41,016 nt of DNA from CALBZH01 sp964538515 (lineage in GTDB: Bacteria > Desulfobacterota > Syntrophobacteria > Syntrophobacterales > Syntrophobacteraceae), in NCBI GenBank assembly GCA_964538515.1, contig CAZIEW010000049.1, positions 1 to 41,016 of the forward strand, read 5' to 3'. Below, piece after piece: positions 32,317 through 40,912 of this stretch. The position numbers and the translations under genes were made by a program. Every line of letters begins with the position of its first letter. Position 1 is the first letter of the stretch. Below the pieces are notes generated by a model, which saw nothing but the letters and a program-made list of their open reading frames with translations, was not told the origin of the DNA and ran no database searches.

Positions 32317-33486
32317 TCAGCATACGCGGCGCTGGTAGTCCTGGTCCATCCTGAGCCCGTCGATATCGGTGGTCTTTTCTCCGCGCGTCGCCTTGGTCTG
32401 ATCGACCATGCGCTTGACCACGGCCTTCTTGGTCGCATACGCCAGAGCGGTCTCTTCCGTGATGTGCCCCTCGTCGTAGAGCTCGTAGATGTATTCGTCG
32501 AAGGTGGTCCACCCGAAGGGGCGCGCCTGCTGCATCATTTCATAGTAGGTCTTTCCCTCGGACTCGCCGTTGATGATGCATTCCTTGACGCGGAGGTTGT
32601 TGCCCATAATCTCCATGGCGGCCACACGTCCGCCGCCGACCCTTGGCAGGAGGCGCTGAGAGACCACCCACCGCAGCGTTTCCGCGAGGCGAATCCGAAC
32701 CAGACGCTCTTCTTCGAGCTCGAACATGCCCACGACGCGGTTGATGGCTTGAGCCGCATCGATCGTGTGCAAGGTGGTCAGCACGAGGTGACCCGTTTCG
32801 GCAGCACTGAGACCAATTTCGACAGTCTCACGGTCGCGCATTTCACCGACCAGGATCACTTTGGGGGCCTGGCGCAGGGCCGCGCGAAGGCCATTGGCGA
32901 AATTGTCGAAATCCAAGCCCAGCTCCCGCTGATTGAACGTCGATTTCAGCTGCGGATGCACGAACTCGACGGGGTCTTCGAGCGTCACCACATGCACGGG
33001 GTTGCGCTGGTTGATTTCGTTCAAGACGGCCGCAAGGGTCGTCGACTTACCGCTTCCCGTCGCACCGGTCACGATCACGATCCCGAACTTCTCGTCGGCG
33101 ATCTGCTTCAGGACTTGGGGGAGCTTGAGCTCGTCCACGGTCGGGACCTTGGTCGGCAGCTGGCGCATGACGACCGAGTAGGTTCCGCGCTGCGAAAAGA
33201 TGTTCACGCGGAAGCGTGCCCGCCCCGGCAAGTGATAGGACAGGTCACAGGAGCCATGGCCCAACAGGTGCTGGATGTTTCGGCGATCGCCTGAAAGCAG
33301 GTTCATGGCGATGCTTTCGGTTTGGAACGGAATCAACCGCGTGATGCCCATGTCCTGACAGACCGGCCGCAGCTTCCCATCGAGCTCCACCTGGGGAGGC
33401 TTTCCAACGGTAAAATTCAAGTCGGATGCCCTGGGAACTTCGTCCAAAATACGCGTCAGGAAAAGATCCAGCTCTCGTCGTCTCAT
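32317..33486 (-). CDS. PilT/PilU-family type IV pilus retraction ATPase
   Basis: This 389-residue hexameric secretion ATPase has an N-terminal PAS-like domain (SDLNFTVGKPPQVELDGKL), Walker A GATGSGKST (141-149), an Asp box (TLEDPVEFVH), Walker B (VILVGEMRDRETVE) and a His box (GHLVLTTLHT). It powers pilus disassembly. It is the more divergent of two adjacent copies and carries a longer, charged C-terminus, as in PilU-type accessory motors. The start has AGAGGA upstream. It lies 85 bases after the first pilT gene and before a strong terminator. Confidence 0.93.
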   Translation of the reverse strand: MRRRELDLFLTRILDEVPRASDLNFTVGKPPQVELDGKLRPVCQDMGITRLIPFQTESIAMNLLSGDRRNIQHLLGHGSCDLSYHLPGRARFRVNIFSQRGTYSVVMRQLPTKVPTVDELKLPQVLKQIADEKFGIVIVTGATGSGKSTTLAAVLNEINQRNPVHVVTLEDPVEFVHPQLKSTFNQRELGLDFDNFANGLRAALRQAPKVILVGEMRDRETVEIGLSAAETGHLVLTTLHTIDAAQAINRVVGMFELEEERLVRIRLAETLRWVVSQRLLPRVGGGRVAAMEIMGNNLRVKECIINGESEGKTYYEMMQQARPFGWTTFDEYIYELYDEGHITEETALAYATKKAVVKRMVDQTKATRGEKTTDIDGLRMDQDYQRRVC

Positions 33487-33523
33487 GGCTCGTCCTCTTC
33501 ATCTCGATTGATCACCGATTCAT

Positions 33524-33540
33524 CGGGCCTGGGAGGCCCG
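33524..33540. repeat. 7-bp hairpin between the two pilT genes
   Basis: CGGGCCT and AGGCCCG are perfect inverted copies with a GGG loop in the 85-base gap between the two pilT genes. There is no T-run. It may lower read-through or protect the upstream message. Confidence 0.4.
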
Positions 33541-33571
33541 CCGCCGGTGTTGTCTCATCACGGGCTCGATG

Positions 33572-34654
33572 TCAGACTTCCGTGAAATCTTGCGGGGTTT
33601 CCGTGAGATACGGTTTGAATTTCTCCTTATCCACGCACTTCATGTAGGCCTCGTCTGGGCTGATCTTTCCCGCTTTCAGGAAGGTCATGATGCCGTCGTC
33701 CAGGGTCTGCATGCCGTACTTTTTACCGGTCTGCAGAGCCGAGGGGATCTGGTGCGTCTTCGATTCGCGAATCATGGCCCGAACCGCGTGCGTGGCGATG
33801 AGGATCTCCAGGACGGCGCACCGGCCTTTGACATCCACGCGCTTGAACAGGGACTGGGCCACCACGGCGCGCAGGCCGTCCGCGAGCGTGGAGCGGATCT
33901 GCGCCTGCTCACCCGTCGGAAACACTTCGATCACGCGGTCAACGGTCTTGGCGGCGCTGGTGGTGTGCAGGGTCGAGAACACCAGGTGGCCTGTCGCCGC
34001 CGCTTCGATCGCCAGCCGGATGGTTTCGAGATCGCGCATTTCGCCGACCAGAATGATGTCCGGATCCTCGCGGAGAGCGGCTCTCAACGCCGCCGAAAAC
34101 GACTGGGTGTGGGTGTGCACTTCGCGGTGGTTCACCACGCAGCTCTTGCTCTGGTGCACGAATTCGATGGGATCCTCGACGGTGATGATATGGTCTTTGC
34201 GCTTGCGGTTGCACTCATCGACGACCGCGGCCAGGGTCGTGGACTTGCCGCTTCCGGTGGGCCCCGTCACGAGGACCAGGCCACGGGGCAGCATGGCCAG
34301 CCGACTCACAACCGCCGGGAGCCCGAGCTGCTCCACGGACAGGATTTCGCTTGGGATCTCCCGGAAAACCGCTCCAATCCCGTTCTTTTGCATGAAATAG
34401 TTGGCGCGGTAACGGGCTAATCCGGGAATTTCATAGGCAAAGTCCAAGTCGCCCGTTTCTTCGAAGATCTTGATCTTGTCCTCCGGTGTGATTTCGTAGA
34501 GCATCGAACGGAGCTCATCATCATCCAGCACTTTGTATTTTACGCGCTCAAGATCACCGCGGATCCGCAAGACGGGCTGCTGCCCCGACACCAGGTGGAG
34601 GTCGGAGGCTTTTTGATCGTTCATCAACTTGAAGAAAGCATCGATTCTGGCCAT
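33572..34654 (-). CDS. pilT: PilT type IV pilus retraction ATPase
   Basis: This 360-residue ATPase is of standard PilT length. The N-terminal KASDLHLVSGQQPVLRIRG, Walker A GPTGSGKST (131-139), Asp box (VEDPIEFVHQ), Walker B (IILVGEMRDLETI) and His box (GHLVFSTLHT) are all present, and the AIRA-like C-terminal motif region reads HAVRAMIRE. It drives retraction of type IV pili at the cytoplasmic membrane. The frame is open to 34711, but GGAGAG six bases before ATG at 34654 sets the start. Pilus structural genes are not in the window. Confidence 0.95.
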   Translation of the reverse strand: MARIDAFFKLMNDQKASDLHLVSGQQPVLRIRGDLERVKYKVLDDDELRSMLYEITPEDKIKIFEETGDLDFAYEIPGLARYRANYFMQKNGIGAVFREIPSEILSVEQLGLPAVVSRLAMLPRGLVLVTGPTGSGKSTTLAAVVDECNRKRKDHIITVEDPIEFVHQSKSCVVNHREVHTHTQSFSAALRAALREDPDIILVGEMRDLETIRLAIEAAATGHLVFSTLHTTSAAKTVDRVIEVFPTGEQAQIRSTLADGLRAVVAQSLFKRVDVKGRCAVLEILIATHAVRAMIRESKTHQIPSALQTGKKYGMQTLDDGIMTFLKAGKISPDEAYMKCVDKEKFKPYLTETPQDFTEV

Positions 34655-34785
34655 ACAAGCTCTCCAATGGGGTTGACGCAAGACGACGGTCCCGGAAGAA
34701 TCGGGTGCCACCCCCGGTCGAAAGCAAGAATCGCGCTAAACTCGAATTTTCAAGGGAGAAAAAAGGCAGGCTGCGGGTGGGGGAA

Positions 34786-35718
34786 TTAGAGCTCCAGCAG
34801 GAGCCAGTGCTTGTGGCGATCGTCCAACCGGGTTAGGCCCTCCTTTTCCGCGAGCTCCAACGCCTCCCTGAATTCACGGGAGGTGATGGCGCGGCCGATA
34901 TCGGGCTGCCCGACGGCGTCCCCGCACGGGTGATATTGACGCATCACGTTCACGTAGGTGCTCCTGGAGATCTCCGTGGCGATGAAGTGCATGACCGATG
35001 CCGTTCCGGCCAGCCCTGCAGGCATCACGAGATGGCGCACGAGCAGACCGCGGGTCGCGACGCCCTGATCGTCCCACTGGAGATCCCCCACCTGTCGGTG
35101 CATTTCGCGGATGGCCTCGCGGGCCCGCTCGGGATAATCTTCGGCCGCCGCCAAGCGCTTGGACACGAGGGGATCCCAAAACTTGAAATCGGGCATGTAG
35201 ATGTCCACGATCCCATCCAGAAGCCTCAAGGCCGTCACGCGGTCATATCCCCCCGTGTTGTAGACCAGAGGCACGTGAAGGCCCCGTTCGACGGCCAGGG
35301 GCAGTGCCTCCAGGATGGGCGCGATCACGTGGCTGGGGGTGACGAAATTGATGTTGTGGCACCCATCGGACTGGAGGGACACCATGAGGTCGGCGAGGGT
35401 TTCAGCCGAAACGGGAATGCCCTCGCCGCCATGGCTGATGTCGACGTTCTGACAGAAGCTGCAAAAGAGATTGCAGTGGGAAAAAAAGATCGTCCCCGAT
35501 CCCTTCTGCCCCACCAACGGCCGCTCCTCGCCGAAATGCGGGCCGTAGCTCGCCACGACGGCGTGGCTGCCGGTCCGGCAATATCCCGTTTCGCCCGCCA
35601 ATCGATTGACTCGGCAGAGCCTCGGACACAGCGTGCATTTGGCCATCCACCGACGGCTGCGACGAACGGCCTCCTGCAGCCTGCCCGTCCGGTAGGATTC
35701 CAGGTAGGCGGCCCCCAT
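34786..35718 (-). CDS. Radical SAM protein (PflX/AmrS-like)
   Basis: This 310-residue protein has a radical SAM cluster motif C82-x3-C86-x2-C89 (SHCNLFCSFCQN). An N-terminal cysteine group (C28, C31, C35, C47: CTLCPRLC, GYCRTG) fits the PflX-type family, annotated as pyruvate-formate-lyase-activating-like but of unproven function. AmrS of the AmmeMemoRadiSam group is a close alternative; no AmmeMemo partner is nearby. GAGGAGAGG precedes the ATG. It follows the MBL-fold gene by 13 bases and is probably co-transcribed with it. Confidence 0.88.
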   Translation of the reverse strand: MGAAYLESYRTGRLQEAVRRSRRWMAKCTLCPRLCRVNRLAGETGYCRTGSHAVVASYGPHFGEERPLVGQKGSGTIFFSHCNLFCSFCQNVDISHGGEGIPVSAETLADLMVSLQSDGCHNINFVTPSHVIAPILEALPLAVERGLHVPLVYNTGGYDRVTALRLLDGIVDIYMPDFKFWDPLVSKRLAAAEDYPERAREAIREMHRQVGDLQWDDQGVATRGLLVRHLVMPAGLAGTASVMHFIATEISRSTYVNVMRQYHPCGDAVGQPDIGRAITSREFREALELAEKEGLTRLDDRHKHWLLLEL

Positions 35719-35731
35719 GCCCTCTCCTCGG

Positions 35732-36361
35732 TTACTCTTTTTTCAGGATGGCGACCTCGATCTCACCCTCCAGAGCCTTCTTGAACCGAATCGCGTCGTC
35801 CTCGCTTCCAACGATGGAGCCATAATGCATGGGGACGGCCACCTTGGGCTTGATGGTCCGGGCCGCCTCGACCGCTTCCTCCGCGGTCATGACATAGGTC
35901 CCGGAGACCGCCAGAAAAGCGACATCCACGTTGAGCCCCTTCATTTCCGGAATCACGTCCGTGTCGCCGCAATGGTAAAAGCGCGCTCCGTCCAGGGTCA
36001 CGATGAAGGCCAGCATGCCCGCCTTCTTGGGATGGAATTCCTTGTTCGTGTTGTAGGCGGGGTAAACCTCGATCTCGACCCCCTTGACGCTCAACCGGTC
36101 ACCCGGCGCCACCACCCGCACATCCCCCTTGAGCTTCTTGGCGGAGGTGGCATCGGTCACCACAACCGAATCGGCCTTGCGGACTTTCTCCAGGTCCTCC
36201 GGGGAGCAATGGTCGAAGTGCTCATGGGTGATGAGAATGAGGTCTGCGGGCTTGCTGCTCGTGATCTGATAAGGATCGATGCAGACCACGACACTCCCGT
36301 CCAGTCGAATGGTATCGTGACCGAGCCAGTGAACCATTTTCAGGGCTTCTGTACCACTCAT
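35732..36361 (-). CDS. MBL-fold metal-dependent hydrolase (UlaG-like)
   Basis: This 209-residue metallo-beta-lactamase-fold protein has HEHFDH (46-51), the later ligands FYHCGDTD and a C-terminal VPMHYGS. It belongs to the short L-ascorbate-6-phosphate-lactonase-like/YtkL group of hydrolases; the substrate is unknown. AAGGAGGAGAAGG before ATG at 36361 sets the start, although the frame is open to 36400. It is the first gene of a two-gene unit with the radical SAM protein and is divergent from the helicase gene. Confidence 0.9.
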   Translation of the reverse strand: MSGTEALKMVHWLGHDTIRLDGSVVVCIDPYQITSSKPADLILITHEHFDHCSPEDLEKVRKADSVVVTDATSAKKLKGDVRVVAPGDRLSVKGVEIEVYPAYNTNKEFHPKKAGMLAFIVTLDGARFYHCGDTDVIPEMKGLNVDVAFLAVSGTYVMTAEEAVEAARTIKPKVAVPMHYGSIVGSEDDAIRFKKALEGEIEVAILKKE

Positions 36362-36474
36362 ATCCTTCTCCTCCTTGGATTCCCCCGATGTGACGACCAT
36401 AGCGTCCGCATGAGAGCTGAGCTCCGCCGCGCTGTACTAGGCCTTGCGGGATCTCGTCCCAATGGGTTAATGGT

Positions 36475-39400
36475 ATGCGTACACCCTTTGACGCGGAATT
36501 TCCGGAATACTTGAGAATACCACCGAGCTTGCCTGTTTGGGCGACAAGGACTTGCCATCCCGTGATTCAACGATTTCTTTATGCCCTCTTGAACCAGAAA
36601 TGGCAAGACTTCCAAGTGATTCACCACGAAGTTCTCGCCGCCCAGCGCCCCCGCTACGGCCGATTGGAACGCCCGCTTCCGGAGCCACTCACCAACCTTC
36701 TGCACCACATGGGGATCTCCAAGATCTACAGCCACCAGGCCAGCGGCATTGAAAGCATCCGCACGGGAAAGCATGTGGTCGTGGCCACCCCGACTTCGAG
36801 CGGCAAGTCCCTGGTTTACAATCTGGCCGTTACCGAAGCCCTGCTTGCCGACCCGGCCCTCCACGCCCTCTATCTCTTTCCCATCAAGGCCTTGACGCGC
36901 GATCAGCTCGACACCCTGAACGGCTTCTTCGCGGGTCTTGAGAGCCCCGTCGCCTTTCAGGCCGGGGTCTACGACGGCGATACCCCTCCTTATCAGCGCT
37001 CGAAAATCCGTCACCATCCGCCTCACATTCTGCTCACCAACCCGGACATGCTCCATTACGCCCTGCTCCCCTACCATGCCAAGTGGGAGTCTTTCTGGAA
37101 GCGCCTTCGTTTCGTGGTCATCGACGAGCTCCACACCTACCGGGGGGTCTTCGGAAGTCACGTGGCCCAGATTCTGAGGCGCCTCCAGCGCATCTGTCGC
37201 CACTACGGGAGCCAGCCGCAGTTCATCATGCTTTCGGCGACCATCGCCAACCCCCTCGAGCTCGCCTCCCAGGTGACCGGCCAGCCCCAGGACCGAATCG
37301 ACGTCATCACGGAAAGCGGAGCGCCCCAGGCCAAGCGCAACTTCGTCTTCCTCGAAGCCGACGCATCCCAGGCCGGTCCGGCTTCGGGGCTGGCGGCGCG
37401 ACTCATCGTGCGTGCCGCGGAATCGGGCCTCAAGACCATCGCCTTCACCCAGTCGCGGAAGATGACCGAGCTCGTTCACATGAGCGTCTCCCGCATGAAG
37501 CCGTCGCTTGCCAAACGCGTGAGCTCCTACCGGGCGGGGTATCTCCCGGAAGAGCGCCGCGAGATCGAGCAGCGGCTTGCGGACGGGTCCCTCCTGGCGG
37601 TCATTTCAACGAGCGCCCTGGAGCTGGGCATCGACATCGGGGGCCTCGATCTCTGTGTTCTCGTCGGGTACCCCGGGACCGTGATGACGACCTGGCAGCG
37701 CGGGGGCCGGGTCGGCAGAGGGGGCCAGGAGTCGGCGATCGTCTTGATTCCCTACCCGGATGCCCTCGACCAGTACATCGTTCAGCACCCGAGAGAATTC
37801 CTCAGCAGCGGCTTCGAGCTGGCCGTGACCGATCCCCTGAACGTCGAAATCCTGAAGGCGCACCTGCCCTGTGCCGCGGCGGAGCTGCCCCTCGATCGCC
37901 TCGAGGTTGAAAGCGAAAAGGCTGTGCTCGACACGGTTTCGTCCCTCACCCACGAGGGAAAGCTCCTGGCCACGGGCGACGGGCGCCAGTGGCTCGCGCG
38001 GGGCCTCGTCCCCCACCGCGACGTTGACATTCGGTCCGTTGGGGCCTCCTACGTCATTGAGCTCGCGCGGGACGGTCAGAAAGCGATCCCCATCGGCAAA
38101 AACGACGGCCTTCGGGCCCTCAAGGAATGCCATCCCGGGGCCATCTACCTCCATCGCGGCGAGTCCTACCACGTCGAGCGGCTTGACCTCGAAAAGCGGC
38201 TGATCCGCGTGGTCGCCAGCCAGGCGTCTTTTTTCACCCGCGTCAAGAGTGAAAAGGAAACCGAAATCCTGGAAGTCTTCGCCTCGAAGCCCGTCGGCAA
38301 CTTCATCGCCCGCATGGGGCGGTTGCGGGTCACGGAATTCATCCTGAGCTTCGAGCAGCGGCAGCTGTTCAGCCAGGAGCTCATCAGCACGAGCCCGCTC
38401 GAACTGCCCCCCCAGACGTTCGAGACGGTGGGCTTCTGGATCGAGATCGAAAACGTGGTCGCCAAGCACGTCCAGGATGCGAAGCTGCATTTCATGGGGG
38501 GCATTCACGCGCTCGAGCACGCGCTCATCAGCATGTTCCCGCTCTTTGCCCTGTGCGATCGAAACGACATCGGGGGCATTTCCATCCCGTTGCACCCGCA
38601 GCTGGGCAAGGGCGCCGTCTTCATCTACGACGGCACCCCCGGCGGGATCGGTCTGGCCGCCCGAGGCTATGACGTCATCGAATCGCTCCTCATCAAGACC
38701 CGGGAGCTGATCGCCGCGTGCTCCTGCTCGGACGGATGCCCCGCGTGCATTCATTCCCCCAAGTGCGGGTCGGGCAACAAGCCGCTCGACAAGCAGGCCG
38801 CCCTGGCCGTTGCCCGGTATTTGCTCGGAGAAGCCAGCCTCGGCGACGAGCTGCAGGCGGGCGCGGAGGCGGAGAGCCCCGACGTGGCAGCGCCCCCTCC
38901 CCCGCCGGAGCCCGAGGAGCCGCGCTACCGGATCGGCTTTTTCGACCTTGAAACCCAGCGGTTGGCCCAGGAGGTTGGCGGCTGGCAGAACACGCACCTC
39001 ATGCGGGTCTCCGTGGCCGTCCTGTACGAAGCGCTCACCGACGAATTCCATGTGTACCGCGAAAACGACCTGCCGGAGCTGTTCAAGCGGCTCCAGGAGC
39101 TGGACCTGGTCGTGGGCTTCAACATCTCACGGTTCGACTACAAGGTGCTGCAGGCCTACACGCCCGTCGATCTCTCCAAGCTGCCGACACTCGACATGCT
39201 CCAGACCGTCCATGAAAAGCTGGGCTTCCGGCTGAGCCTCGATCACCTGGCGGAGCACACGCTCAACGCCAAGAAGAGCGGGGACGGTCTCCAGGCGGTC
39301 CAGTGGTTTCGCGACGGGCAGTGGGAGCCGCTCATCGCTTACTGCAGGCAGGACGTCGCGATCACCCGCGACCTTTTCGAGCACGCTCAAAAGGAAGGCT

Positions 39401-39483
39401 TTTTGCTTTACAAGGACAAGAAGGGGAAGACCTTGCGCCTTCCCATCCAGTGGGACCTCAAGCTATTCGCGCGCAGCTCCTGA
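36475..39483 (+). CDS. MrfA-like DNA helicase fused to an MrfB-like exonuclease domain
   Basis: This 1002-residue protein has a superfamily 2 helicase core with Walker A ATPTSSGKS (105-112), DELH (217-220), SATIANP (254-260) and motif VI QRGGRVGRGG (408-417). An MZB/DUF1998-type region holds a cysteine cluster (C749, C751, C755, C758, C764). After a Pro/Glu linker (800-816), residues 818-975 form an RNase H-like, DEDDy-type exonuclease domain: D824 and E826 in FFDLET, D888 in GFNISRFDY, Y956 and D960 in AYCRQDVAIT. In Bacillus, MrfA (helicase) and MrfB (exonuclease) are separate proteins for mitomycin-damage repair; here both parts are in one chain. The start at 36475 has only a weak ribosome binding site. 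Confidence 0.92.
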   Translation: MRTPFDAEFPEYLRIPPSLPVWATRTCHPVIQRFLYALLNQKWQDFQVIHHEVLAAQRPRYGRLERPLPEPLTNLLHHMGISKIYSHQASGIESIRTGKHVVVATPTSSGKSLVYNLAVTEALLADPALHALYLFPIKALTRDQLDTLNGFFAGLESPVAFQAGVYDGDTPPYQRSKIRHHPPHILLTNPDMLHYALLPYHAKWESFWKRLRFVVIDELHTYRGVFGSHVAQILRRLQRICRHYGSQPQFIMLSATIANPLELASQVTGQPQDRIDVITESGAPQAKRNFVFLEADASQAGPASGLAARLIVRAAESGLKTIAFTQSRKMTELVHMSVSRMKPSLAKRVSSYRAGYLPEERREIEQRLADGSLLAVISTSALELGIDIGGLDLCVLVGYPGTVMTTWQRGGRVGRGGQESAIVLIPYPDALDQYIVQHPREFLSSGFELAVTDPLNVEILKAHLPCAAAELPLDRLEVESEKAVLDTVSSLTHEGKLLATGDGRQWLARGLVPHRDVDIRSVGASYVIELARDGQKAIPIGKNDGLRALKECHPGAIYLHRGESYHVERLDLEKRLIRVVASQASFFTRVKSEKETEILEVFASKPVGNFIARMGRLRVTEFILSFEQRQLFSQELISTSPLELPPQTFETVGFWIEIENVVAKHVQDAKLHFMGGIHALEHALISMFPLFALCDRNDIGGISIPLHPQLGKGAVFIYDGTPGGIGLAARGYDVIESLLIKTRELIAACSCSDGCPACIHSPKCGSGNKPLDKQAALAVARYLLGEASLGDELQAGAEAESPDVAAPPPPPEPEEPRYRIGFFDLETQRLAQEVGGWQNTHLMRVSVAVLYEALTDEFHVYRENDLPELFKRLQELDLVVGFNISRFDYKVLQAYTPVDLSKLPTLDMLQTVHEKLGFRLSLDHLAEHTLNAKKSGDGLQAVQWFRDGQWEPLIAYCRQDVAITRDLFEHAQKEGFLLYKDKKGKTLRLPIQWDLKLFARSS

Positions 39484-39520
39484 AACGCATCCCCCGCCCA
39501 GCAAGGAGCCTCGGAGACTC

Positions 39521-39544
39521 CCTCGCCCCCATCGGGGCAGGGGG
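39521..39544. terminator. Bulged hairpin after the helicase gene
   Basis: CCCTCGCCCC and GGGGCAGGG pair with one bulged C, about 40 bases after the helicase stop codon. There is no clear T-run. It may contribute to ending the message. Confidence 0.35.
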
Positions 39545-39658
39545 CTGAGTACGGCATCACGCCACAAGCTGCCGCAAACAAGATGAACGTTATCGCGGTA
39601 AAAACACACTGGCATCAACGCTGGGGGTTACCTATTGACATCGGTGACCTATAAGAAC

Positions 39659-39721
39659 GGAGGACCCTCGTATCGTCCTCCCGGCACGCTTCCAGCGCTT
39701 CGCCAGCGCAGATGCGCCGGG
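39659..39721. repeat. Two back-to-back hairpins between convergent genes
   Basis: GGAGGAC (39659-39665) pairs perfectly with GTCCTCC (39675-39681). Directly after it, CCCGGCAC (39680-39687) pairs with GCGCCGGG (39714-39721) with one mismatch, enclosing a GCGC/GCGC inner stem. The remaining part of 39484-39772 has no gene. The structure sits between the helicase gene and a convergent small gene. Confidence 0.45.
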
Positions 39722-39772
39722 CAAGAGGCCCCCCCTCAAGATGCGACGGAATGAAACCCGCTCATGGCAAGG

Positions 39773-40087
39773 CTAATAGCCCCTCGTGCGGGGAATGACC
39801 TCGTTGAGCTCATCCAGCACCTCATCGAATTTCTCGCGATCCCTGGGGCTGAGCCCCTCGTGCTTCATCTTGTCGTACTTGTAGCGAATCTTGTCGAGCT
39901 TGTGCTGGAGCCGGTACCTCTGGTATCGAGAAAGCAGTCCGGCCGCATTCGCACGATCAATCCGCTCCTGGGTCTCGTGGATCCGGTGCCCGATCTCGCC
40001 TCTCGACGCAGGAGCAGCACCAGCCAGGGGACCGCCCAGGAGCATGAGCCCGCATGCAAGGGCGATCACGACTTCTCTCAAGCGCAT
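39773..40087 (-). CDS. Small exported helical protein
   Basis: This 104-residue protein has a signal peptide (hydrophobic residues 6-24, cleavage near AGAAPA). The mature part is highly charged and helical (GHRIHETQERIDRANAAG, RYQRYRLQHKLDKIRYKYDKM), so it is probably a coiled-coil-like periplasmic protein. The frame is open to 40198, but AAAGGA seven bases before ATG at 40087 sets the start. I do not recognise a family. It is convergent with the helicase gene. Confidence 0.75.
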   Translation of the reverse strand: MRLREVVIALACGLMLLGGPLAGAAPASRGEIGHRIHETQERIDRANAAGLLSRYQRYRLQHKLDKIRYKYDKMKHEGLSPRDREKFDEVLDELNEVIPRTRGY

Positions 40088-40379
40088 CTGCCATCCTTTC
40101 CTTGACGTTGCAAAGCTCCATGTGGAGTGACTGTCCATTGACGATCTACCTTCCCGTTTCACCGTTCGCGAAAACGCAGGCATGATAGCCTCTCTCACTT
40201 CAATACGCCAGCTCTGAAACAGGAGGGAAAGCGCCTGACCGGAGTTCTTGGAACGATATCAAGCAAGTGAGATAGTAGCCCGGTATTGTGCTCTCCACTC
40301 ACTTGATGTATCGTCACGAATGAGCGTCAGCTCTTCACTCATGTGCGTGCTATGCGCTCCAGAGCTCGAGCCGCACGCG

Positions 40380-40546
40380 TCAAATCAAACGGCCGTTCAT
40401 CCACGACGGAATCCGCAAGATATGACGCTCTTGCATGACCTTGGGCTTGTATTGGGCCCAACGACAATCACCAGGGTCAAACTTCTTGCATCCCGCACCA
40501 GACTTTGACTGAAAGATACTTGCCAATCATCTTTTTTTGTTGACAT
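40380..40546 (-). pseudogene. Possible frameshifted small ORF
   Basis: From ATG at 40546, preceded by GAGG six bases upstream, the frame reads MSTKKDDWQVSFSQ and then drifts into unlikely sequence before a stop at 40397. A second frame covers the following part and gives GAGCKKFDPGDCRWAQ and QERHILRIPSW, ending at 40380; this looks protein-like. Joining the two needs one frameshift near base 40500. It could be a decayed gene, a sequencing error or chance. Confidence 0.3.
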
Positions 40547-40609
40547 TGAGCCTCGTTCAAGTAGATAAGAGCCCATGCTGGTATAGCTCGGAGTCTTAGG
40601 ATAAGGGAT

Positions 40610-40645
40610 AGCCCAAAACCGTACATCAGTGACAGGTTATGGGCT
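40610..40645. repeat. 11-bp inverted repeat with one mismatch
   Basis: AGCCCAAAACC (40610-40620) and GGTTATGGGCT (40635-40645) pair except at one position, with a 14-base loop, followed by TTCGTCTC. It could be a terminator for something upstream or part of the leader of the gene at 40913. Confidence 0.4.
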
Positions 40646-40683
40646 TTCGTCTCACCTACGCACGGAGCACCGGCTGTTGGCAT

Positions 40684-40724
40684 AAACCTGGCTAAGAGAG
40701 AACCTGGAATCTCTCGCCGGGTTT
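40684..40724 (+). promoter_or_regulatory. Strong bulged hairpin in the leader of the window-edge gene
   Basis: AAACCTGGC (40684-40692) pairs with GCCGGGTTT (40716-40724) with one G-U pair. After a TAA bulge, GAGAG (40696-40700) pairs with CTCTC (40711-40715). The loop repeats AACCTGG, which is also in the outer stem, so a competing fold is possible. It lies about 190 bases upstream of the start codon at 40913. It does not match any riboswitch consensus I know. Confidence 0.4.
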
Positions 40725-40912
40725 GGCAACGACGATCCAGGGTGGTTTGGAGACGGGGCAGGGGATGCATGCAAACGTTCACATCCTGGCCCTGCCGGGG
40801 CGGACCGCATCCAATTGGGGCTGATGCGGTTCATGCGAAGTGACTCTAACCGAGCAAGTCCTGTGTTCTAGGTTGGTGTCTCACGTTTCATTGACAACTA
40901 AGGAGGAAGGAA

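Larger units (their letters stand above)
40088..40912. other. Long intergenic region, partly AT-rich and structured
   Basis: These 825 bases have no intact gene that I can support. The region contains a possible frameshifted small ORF on the minus strand (40380-40546), an inverted repeat at 40610-40645 and a strong bulged hairpin at 40684-40724. The last 60 bases lead into a perfect ribosome binding site for the partial gene at the window edge. The length and structure suggest a regulated leader for that gene. Confidence 0.45.

Noticed and set aside
37606..39051. 481-codon open frame on the minus strand
   Set aside because: It is antisense to the helicase gene; its composition (Leu, Asp, Gly, Arg) is typical of a shadow frame.
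40248..40508. 86-codon frame on the plus strand
   Set aside because: There is no ribosome binding site or recognisable pattern, and a better minus-strand candidate overlaps it.
40600..40760. c-di-GMP (GEMM) riboswitch
   Set aside because: The region has CGCAC and a GCCGGGTTTGGC-like end, but lacks the core GACGCAAAGCC and the tetraloop receptor, so the match is not supported.
40477..40782. 101-codon frame on the minus strand
   Set aside because: It has no good ribosome binding site and unlikely composition, and it runs through the structured leader region.
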